This document shows positions 56,451-64,000 of a DNA stretch of 64,000 bases, piece by piece. The position numbers and the translations under genes were made by a program. The first letter of the stretch is position 1; each line of letters opens with the position of its first letter. Source of the stretch: Asterochloris sp. CNOR1 (lineage: Eukaryota; Chlorophyta; Trebouxiophyceae; Trebouxiales; Trebouxiaceae); the NCBI GenBank assembly GCA_963969365.1, contig OZ017747.1:124001-188000 (forward strand), in the 5' to 3' direction. The notes below the pieces were generated by a model. It had not been told where the DNA came from, ran no database searches, and saw only the letters and a program-made list of their open reading frames with translations.

Positions 56451-59400
56451 TCAAGACCGTGTGCACTGTAAACAGTTGTCAATGACTTGTTTCATTTCTG
56501 GCAGAGGCGCAGCGATTGACAAGTTGACTTGCGACAAAGCCTCCAGCAGCCCAGAGCCATATGCCTCTGTGATGTGATGGCATGCCAGTAATGCTGTGTC
56601 CCACAGTGCGCAAGCTGAGGCCTGCATTGAGTGGCTATGCTGCAGAGATCCTGCAGCAGAAGCCAGCATATGTGATGCCATGAGCTACCAGTTACTGAGG
56701 AGGGCTCCAAGAAACGCAAGGAAGGTTGTGACGTGCTGCTGATCACAAAACCTCAGCTTCACTTGTGCACATTTTGAGCAATCACTCACCTTCAGATGAG
56801 CTCGTTGCTCTCCGTGACTCCTCCTCCTGCCACAAAAGCTCTTTGTACTTCTGTACCAGCACGAGAGTGGCCACCACGCTGAGAGAGACTGTGGGGAGGT
56901 CAGTGATGCTGCCCGGATATATGCCTCCAGGCAACATGAGGGACGTCTTGGCCCGGCCCTCCCTCTTGACTGACACTGCCAGAGCTGTGAGCGCCCGCAG
57001 TGCCAGGCAGGCCTGCTGGCAGTGGCTGTGCAGCTGCCAGGCTGTCAGGTCCTGCTGGCTGGGGGCATAGTGCACTGCCTGCAGGGCAGATGCAATATGT
57101 TTCTCCCCTGCCTGCTCCAGGTCGAAAAGACGATGTAAGCAACCCGGTGACAAACATCATGCTGGGCACTGCTGCTTGCCAGGACTGCAAGCTCCAGAAT
57201 GGGTGCCCTGCAACCGCTCCTGTTGACAGCCAGCTCACCTGTGAGCCAGCTGGGCTTTGCTTGTGAAGTCTCTCACATGCACAAGACGTTGGAGATTCAC
57301 CTTCCCACAGCCAGGCTCACCGCATATACCCTCTGGCGCACATTCCACTGCGGGGCATGGGGCTGCTGAGGCGCTGCAGCAGATTGAGCCTGCGCCCGAC
57401 TCAGCACTGCAGCTGCGGAGGCTGCCACGGTCTGCAGCTGCAGGTCAGCAAGAGCCCAAGTGAGAGTGGTGGGCGACCTCACAGTCTGCCTCCTGTGAGA
57501 GCGGGGATGGCGGCTTAGCATCCTCCAGGACCACACCGACACTGTTGTCATGTCCAACCTCTTGCTGTCCCCTTGCGCTGGCAGGCCCACAGGAGTAGCT
57601 GCAGAACTCTTTGTTCCAGCCAGGGAGTGACAAATCTAAAGTTATGACCGCCGGGCCCGAAAAATGTGCACTGCTCATGCGTACATCCTGCGGCTCACCT
57701 CATCGAGGCAGGCTGTGCTGGCGATCTGCCACGATGCATACCCACTGCGGCTGTCCAGGAGTGCCTCCCTGCGGACTGCAGCCGGCCCTCTGGCCTCGGA
57801 CACTTCAGCCAGGTCCCGGAAGGCAGCTGCGTGCAGCAGGGGTGCCTGCAGTCGAGCAGCACCTCAACGCTGAGGCTGATGAAGAGCCTGTGCGCTGAGT
57901 CAAAGGCAGCTGCGTGCTGCAGAGGTGCCTGCAGTGCTGGAACTGGTGCATGACTGTGCTCGATGCGAAGGCAGCTGCATGCAGTCAGGGCGCCTGCAGG
58001 CAAGCAGCACTGAGGCGCTGAGGCTCACGAATAGCTCTGCTCGATCTACAGGCGGCTGCCTGCAGCAGAGGCGCCTGCAGGCAAGCAGCAAACTGATGCT
58101 GAGGCTCATGGACGACTGGGCATAGTGCGAAGGGCTCGCTGGTGGGGTACACGCCTCAACACAGAGTCTGGCAGATTGGGATGAACGCTTTTGCCAGCCC
58201 TGAGCAGTATGTCAGCAGGCACCGCTTCACACATACTCCAGCAAGCGCTCAAAAGTCAACCATCAGAAGGCAGGTGGTGCAAGGCAGTGAGCACATCGGG
58301 CTGATGCCGCACCCTGAGACCCCTCAGGGGCTGCCAGCAGTGCTTGCAAGCCTCCACTGTTGCGGAATTTGGACACGTCAGACCATGCAACGCTGAAGAC
58401 TGCCTGGCAGGATGCCGGGCACTATTGAGTGCTGTCCAGCTAAGGCAGGGCCTGGCAAGCATTTAGTGTGATTGAGAGCCCCCACAGCATTGTCGCACCT
58501 TAGCATCCTGCAGGGCTGCCAGCATGTTGCTGTTGTCGTCGCTCCCGCCTTCAGCAAACCTGAGACGCTCGCTCCACACCAGGTTGACCAGGTGGGTCGC
58601 TGCGGGGGCCGTTGTCACAGGTCAGCAACAGCCCTGGCCAAGCCTTGCTGTGGTCACACAAGAGGCTTTCAGCAGCTCCCAGCAGACAATCGCTCAAGGA
58701 AGAAGCTAGGACGGGGCCGAGCACCAAAAGGGGCCACACAAACCCGTCAACCCACAGCTCACCAAGTGTGAATGCCAGGCTCAGCGCAAAGGCCACCAGC
58801 GCCTGCTGCCGGAGGCTGGGCAGAAAGGCCGGCCGCCTGCCAAACGTCAGACGTACTGCAATCCCTGTGCAGGCCTCCAGTGCCAGCCCAGCAGCAGCAT
58901 TCTCAGCAGCCTTGCGCAGCACTGCAGGCATGCATCACATGGGGTCGCAGCAGCACAATTTGTGAGGGCAAGTGCACCCGTCAGAGACAGCTGCACTGAC
59001 CCTGGAAGACCTAGATGTCCCTTTGGGAGAGCTGTGCTGGCACTCGAGAACAGCTCCCTTTGTAGTTTGCGACAGCAACGCTGGCACTTGAGACCAGCTG
59101 CTGCAGCCTGCAGCTGCTATAGATGCAGCACAGCAACTTCTCTGCCAGCAGTGGCAAGGCGATGTGTACACACAGAGTAATTAACAGCAGGGCAGCTGCC
59201 TCAGCTTGCATTGCCACAGGTTCCAGATGTTACAGCTCCTCAGCACCTGGCTACAAGTGCCCTGCAGCAAGATCAGTTGCCCTGCTGTTTTGTGCGTGTG
59301 CCAAAGCTGCTGCATGGTCATAGCCAGCTTCCCCCTCACATGTTTGTTTGCTGCAATGCCAAGGGTGGGTGCAACGAGACAGAGAGGCAGTGATGCCTCA

Positions 59401-61030
59401 GCCTACAGCCGCCACAAAAATGCACATGTAGCCCCCAAATTTCACATTGCAGACCAGCTGCAGTAGCAAAGGACATTTGCAGCAATGGTTATGGAGCACC
59501 TGCCTCAGCCTAGCAGCCACCAAATATTCTCTTTCCCAGGCCCACCTCAGATCCAGCTGCAGATGTAATGCAAACATTCAGACTTCAAGACCAACAGACA
59601 GGTACACAGCTGCCTTAGCCTGCACAACTGCTGCCTCTGAGCGGCCCCCAATCCCCATGCCAGCTGCCATGCGCAAGACTGGTGTGCACACTGGCAGCGC
59701 CTGCTTGACTTACTCTCAGGGACCTCACTCCTAAGCCTAAAAAAGCGTGGCCTGTGCACGATGGGGAACTGCAGCACATCATCTCCCCTGCAGAACACAG
59801 CATTGAAAGTAAGCAGTGACAGCAAAATGTGCACACGATGGTGCCTCCTGGAAAGGGCTGCATCACAGCTCTGCCCCTGCTGGCACATCTGCCACCACAA
59901 GACTCTCAAGGAAAGTCTGCTGGCAGTCGGCACAAGTTGCCTTAACTGCTTCAGTACTGCGTAGCTGTGCTGCAGACACATGGCATGCATATCAGCAAAA
60001 CAAAGGCTGGGTTCACACACCTGGCAATCGTCAGCAGCCAGTGCGCCATGCCAATACAGACGCCCAGGACAGCGCTGCGCCGCCACCCTGCATTACAGAC
60101 AGGTGGCTGCCGATCAAGGTCCGTCTTGACCAGGCTCAGAAGGCTTCCAGAGAGCCTGTGTTGGAACAGGGCTTATTGGCAGACCAGAAAGAATGAGCAT
60201 CTGCACCGGTGAGTGGCAGCATCCCAGTACTGGCCCCTGCCTGGCTATAGCACGACAGGGCAGAGGCCACCATAGAAAAAGCAGGCTGACCTAGAGGGTG
60301 CGGCAGGGCTGCAGTCACAGCCCAGGCTGACAAGGCTCCTGCGATGGCCGCTGCAGCTGCATACAGCGCAGCCCTGCCAGCACTGCGGCGAGTGGACAGG
60401 CGGCTCCTGAGCCTGACCACTGAGCTGCTGCTGAGAAGCATGGCCATGCGCTGGCGTGCCAGGGAGACCAAGTGGGGCAGGCTCCTCATGAACGGCACCG
60501 GGCTGCACAGGCGGGTGAGCCAGATGCCGAGCAGGGCTGCTGGCCTGCAGCAGGATCACTGTGTCAGCGTAGCTGCCTCGGCAGGCAGCAGCGGGATGTG
60601 ACAGCCACTGCCTGGGAAGCTGGCAGCCGTGTTGTCGCAGGATGCATGTCAAGTCTGCCATGCAGTGCCAGCACCAAACAGCACGGAGATCAATTGACTG
60701 GATCAATGAAGCTCACCTGATCAGCCAATTAGGCATCCTAACTCTGAAAGGCTCAGGCTCAGTGGCTAACAGGGCCGCCAGGTGAGCCAGCTGCACCAAT
60801 ACTGCTAGCAAAGCAAGTCCAAGAGAACCTCCCCAGACCTTCAGGGACAGAAGATTTCGCAGGCTGGACCAGGGATGCAACAGGCTCCCTCTGCCAGCTG
60901 CCAGACATGGAACAACGGCCAATGTGCCTGTGATGAGCAGCCACAACGCAGCACCAGCCAGTCGCCATGCCAGTACTTGCTGCTTGAAGGCCTGATAAGG
61001 ATCTGCAGCCATCTGTATCCACTCTGGCAA
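56451..61030 (-). CDS. Multi-pass membrane protein, probable nucleoporin NDC1
   Basis: Exon 1 (61030-60717) starts MPEWIQMAADPYQ and has two hydrophobic segments (LAGAALWLLITGTLAVVPCL; GGSLGLALLAVLVQLAHLAA). Exon 2 (about 60551-60291) has LLGIWLTRLCSPVPF and a third (ALYAAAAAIAGALSAWAVTA). Exon 3 (about 60085-60022) reads SAVLGVCIGMAHWLLTIA. Further exons lie at about 59.8 kb, 58.93-58.75 kb, 58.61-58.50 kb (THLVNLVWSERLRFAEG) and 57.78-57.70 kb, where LLDSRSGYASWQIASTACL fits the dl..R..if...g..W..i...c motif of NDC1. The C-terminal region has ALRALTALAVSVKREGRAKT (57.0 kb) and a final exon WDTALLACHHITEAYGSGLL to the stop at 56451. NDC1 anchors the nuclear pore complex in the pore membrane. 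Topology and motif order agree, but no single signature is decisive. Divergent from the GT77-like gene, 240 bp away. Confidence 0.48.
57818..58103. repeat. Four-copy tandem array (64-82 bp units) in the NDC1-like gene
   Basis: GGCAGCTGCGTGCAGCAGGG, GGCAGCTGCGTGCTGCAGAG, GGCAGCTGCATGCAGTCAGG and GGCGGCTGCCTGCAGCAGAG start successive units at about 57822, 57904, 57968 and 58049. Each is followed by a GTGCCTGCAG or GCGCCTGCAG site and GCTGAGGCT. The left-most unit abuts the predicted exon at 57.78 kb, so these are probably minus-strand acceptor-side echoes. Confidence 0.82.
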
Positions 61031-61270
61031 GTCAACATTCGACTTCTCTTCTAACTGATTGCAGTAGCACTAGCTTCGGGATCTGTGCTGACCTGCTCAC
61101 ATCCTAAGAATCAGATGCCACTGCAACTTTACACCCCAGATCATTTTAGGTCGCCTTGGCGCCATCTCTTGCAGCATCGATTGGGGCAGCCATAGTATCA
61201 GCTTTGCAGCCAGCCTATGATTCTCGGCATGTATCGTTGTCCCTGACAATCATTGGAGGGTTCACCATCC

Positions 61271-64000
61271 ATGAAGAGGTCCCCAGTGGTCTTGGGAGCA
61301 TTTCTCCTCTTGTTTGCTGTGTCAGGCATGGTCCTGATGCGCCAGGTGAGCCATCCCGATGTGTGTCTCCATACGATATAGAGCAGCTACTACATTATGG
61401 CCAGTGCATATCGTGCACCCCGAGGTGACAGGACTGTGACCTGCAGCGTGCACGCAAAGACGGTGGCCTTTGAGAGTCAGCACGTCACCTTCAATGTGTC
61501 TGCCCCTGCAGCAAAGCTACCTCTCAGCAGCAGCAGGGACTGCTGCTGGCCTGAATGCCGATCGCACAGAAAATAGCACGCTCTGGCACCAAGTGTGGCA
61601 CCTCAGCCAGAACGCGTCCAGCGCAGAGCACTTCTTTGACAGCCTCAGCAGGAGCGGCATCCTGCTGCAGCGGCCAGGCCAGGCTGTCAGAGCTGGTGCC
61701 CTCCCGGCACAGGCAGCAGCAGCTGATGCTACTAGGGCCAGCCCCAGCACTCACCAGGCAGTGGACACCACACCCCTGTCAAGTGGGACACATAGTGGTG
61801 CAACAGGTGAGGGCTGCGATGTCGCCTGCAAGACAAGTACACAGCAACAAGGCCTCTGTCCTGTTGTTGCCACCAGCCATAGTGCATCAGCCGGATTACA
61901 GCCAACATGGCGTCAAAGCTATAGGTTTGGTTGACACCGATGGAGGCATTAGAAAAGACCAATGCATGCCAACCTGGCTGCTCCTCCTGGTGATGGAGAG
62001 GCCAGTGTTGAGCCAATCCCTGCAGGTGCTCAGCAGAGCACTGGCCCACCTCAGGCAAGGACTGATGAGCCCACTGTGCACACGCAACCCACTGCCACGA
62101 CAGCCGGGAGCGACCAGCCCCTGGCCGACCCTGCAGACCCTGCTGTACCCCAAGCTGCCAAGGTCACAGCCGAGGCAGCCCAGCCAGGGACAATTGGCAG
62201 CCTTCCTCCAGGTGGGCTGCTTGGCAGCTAATGACTGATGATGGTTCTGAGCCCTGATCCTCCAATGCTGGCCACAAGCATGCCTGCTCTACATGGATGC
62301 CTCTGTCCCCTGCCAGCGAGTCTGGCATGACCGTCCTGCCCAACAGGCTGGAGAGCAAATGCTGCTGCAGGCCAGCAGGTGTCAGCATCTGGCCATCTCC
62401 TTCCGCACCTCTCCAAGGGCTTGGCCCAGCAGCACAGCCGCGAGGACTTGCTGTTTGTGACCTGGACCAACCAGCACTTTGTGCCCTTTGCCGCCAACTG
62501 GGCGCACTATGCTCGCGCAGCAGGCATCAATAATTTTCTCGTGGGTGAGCTGCTGCCTTGTGCCTGCAGGTGTCTTTCTGGCCTCACTTGTTGCTGGGAG
62601 TAGATGGCAGCAGTGAAGCCACTTCCAGGCCCATGCCTCACAGCAGAGGCCTGCCAGTGAGCTGCCTGCCCCCTGCAACTGAACTTAAGGCTGCATCAGC
62701 TTCAGCTGCTGTTTGGCAAGTCTGGGTGCAGAGGGCTGTCAATGAGTGGCCTGCCAATGTTCAGACGGGTGGCTTCACAGGCGCACCCACTGCTGATGTG
62801 AGCTGCATCTGAGTTTCTGCTGCTGGGCACGCCATGCTCCAGCTGACATGCAAGCGGATGGGTGCACAGCTGGATGGCCTGTCAGAGGCTGTCAAGCTCT
62901 CACAGCAGCTGTGCAACAGAATTCTTTGCATTTAGAGTTAAGCCTCTGCTGCTGCATGCAGGTGCACTGGACGAGGCAGCAGGACAGCAACTGACCCAGC
63001 AGGGCATCCCCGCCTTTGCCATGTTCGACGTGCAGAGCGGCTCAGCTGGGCTGCCCACAGGTGTGCTGGGGCTGAATCAGTTGAGCATCTTATGAGGATG
63101 TCAGCAGCAGGCCTGGATACTGTGAACTCAGCGCCAAACCCTTTTGAAACACGCCCAGGCCTCCTCCTGCTGGTGCGCACGCTTGGCCCTAGCTGTGCCT
63201 CTCATGCAGCATGCCTATCCCAACTGTGGCACATGGTCCATGACCATGTGTGAATGCTGCCGCTGGCAGCTGATGACATGGCCTGTGGGGTTACACAGGC
63301 AAGGCTTGGCTGTAGACAGTACATCTCAGACTGCACCGTGTACAGCCAAGGGGCAGCATTGTTCCACGTTGCGTTTGGGGCGGAGGCACAGCCTGGCCCC
63401 ACTGCTCCCAAATGGCATGCACACTGCTCCCAGGCGTGCATCCATTTCTGCACCCAACCTGCAGGCAGACGATTGCTGCCATCTGACAGAAACCATGGAA
63501 TGCAGGCGACATGGTCTGGGGCGGAGGAGACTTCCACAAGATGGGGCGCCGAAAGGTGGCGCTGGCGCGGCAGCTGGCAGGCTTTGCGATGCAGGTGGTC
63601 ATCTGCGATGTGGACACGGTAGGTCGTTCTCAGGGTTTCTGCTCACGGCACCTTCCAGACGGCACCTGGGAGCCTCTGATGTTCAACTGGTCATGTGCAC
63701 TGCCGACATGCTGATGGGTCGCAGTTACATAGGTGTTTGCTGACGGCACCTACTTGGAGCCATCTAGCCCACTCTGAGCTGCAGGTGGTCATCTGCAACA
63801 TGTACATGGTGTTGCTGACATAACCTTCCTGAAAAGCCCTGGGTGCAGCTGGCCTAGACTGAGCTGCAGGTAAATATCTGACCATGGACACTTGATTGGG
63901 TGACTCAAAGGTTATGCTGGAAGAGGTTCACGCTGCCTGCGGCACCTGCAACCTTCTGTCTGTGGTCAGGGGCCATGTGCTGTTGGACTCGGGACTTGGT
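61271..64000 (+). CDS. GT77-like (RRA/XEG113-type) arabinosyl/xylosyltransferase, type II membrane protein (partial, runs off right edge)
   Basis: Exon 1 (61271-61345) gives MKRSPVVLGAFLLLFAVSGM and VLMRQ, a Golgi-type signal anchor. Exon 2 (61512-61806) and about 61.95-62.22 kb give a Ser/Thr/Pro-rich stem. The catalytic PF03407-type domain follows: EDLLFVTWTNQHFVPFAANW then GINNFLVG (to 62544), ALDEAAGQQLTQQGIPAFAM (62962-63060) and DMVWGGGDFHKMGRRKVALA then VVICDVDT (63506-63618). VVICDVDT is the metal-binding DxD motif, and F-HKMG is a family hallmark. Plant and algal relatives add arabinose or xylose to hydroxyproline-rich or other wall glycoproteins in the Golgi. The rest of the domain lies past base 64000. 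Stem exon borders are uncertain. The intron after 63618 carries echoes of the DxD exon. Confidence 0.82.
63684..63895 (+). repeat. Three echoes of the GT77-like DxD exon
   Basis: The exon contains GCAGGTGGTCATCTGCGATG (63591). Copies follow at 63684-63713 (CAACTGGTCATGTGCACTGC), 63781-63812 (GCAGGTGGTCATCTGCAACA, nearly unchanged, with TGTACATGGTG) and about 63866-63895 (GCAGGTAAATATCTGACCAT). Spacing is about 85-98 bp. Linking sequence (GGCACCT, TGCTGACGGCACCT) is also shared. Confidence 0.88.

Overview
The window looks like nuclear DNA of a green alga (Chlorophyta, perhaps a trebouxiophyte; the class is a guess). It is GC-rich. Its genes are cut into many short exons by GT-AG introns, with a few GC-AG. 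Host genes include a ciliary IFT56, a mitochondrial-type PPR protein, a VPS15 kinase and a GT77-like arabinosyltransferase. TGTAA, the usual chlorophyte poly(A) signal, follows several stop codons. All exon borders were read by eye from similarity, frame and splice sites, so they are models.

Layout. 1-2065 (-): N-terminal half of a SMARCAL1-type annealing helicase with a HARP domain, running off the left edge. 2231-3367 (+): single-exon ORF with a possible HUH motif. 4101-7944 (-): Crypton/Ndc10-like tyrosine recombinase with an exon block duplicated in tandem. 8641-12381 (+): Crinkler-RHS-type P-loop NTPase plus nuclease-like domain, followed by a stray fragment of the recombinase exon. 13312-20570: three tandem copies of an ankyrin-repeat gene; the middle one is open and the outer two are broken. 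20570-22600: little that can be named. 22610-41120 (+): complete VPS15 (PIK3R4), about 31 exons. 42492-48796 (+): complete IFT56 (TTC26/DYF-13), 13 exons, 550 residues. 49174-51217 (-): PPR-like protein with a mitochondrial-type leader. 52128-55793 (+): FunK1-type kinase. 56451-61030 (-): membrane protein, probably nucleoporin NDC1. 61271-64000 (+): type II membrane glycosyltransferase of the GT77-like family, running off the right edge.

The window has two parts. From about 2.2 to 20.6 kb it holds fast-evolving or mobile genes (HUH-like, tyrosine recombinase, Crinkler-RHS, ankyrin cluster). The rest is conserved housekeeping and ciliary genes that share no pathway.

The most striking pattern lies in the introns. 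At least fifteen introns of SMARCAL1, VPS15, IFT56, NDC1 and the GT77-like gene contain one to four decayed tandem copies of the edge of the neighbouring exon, often with its splice site (period about 62-180 bp). I call these exon-edge echoes. They suggest that introns here grow by repeated tandem duplication across splice junctions, leaving arrays of decoy splice sites.
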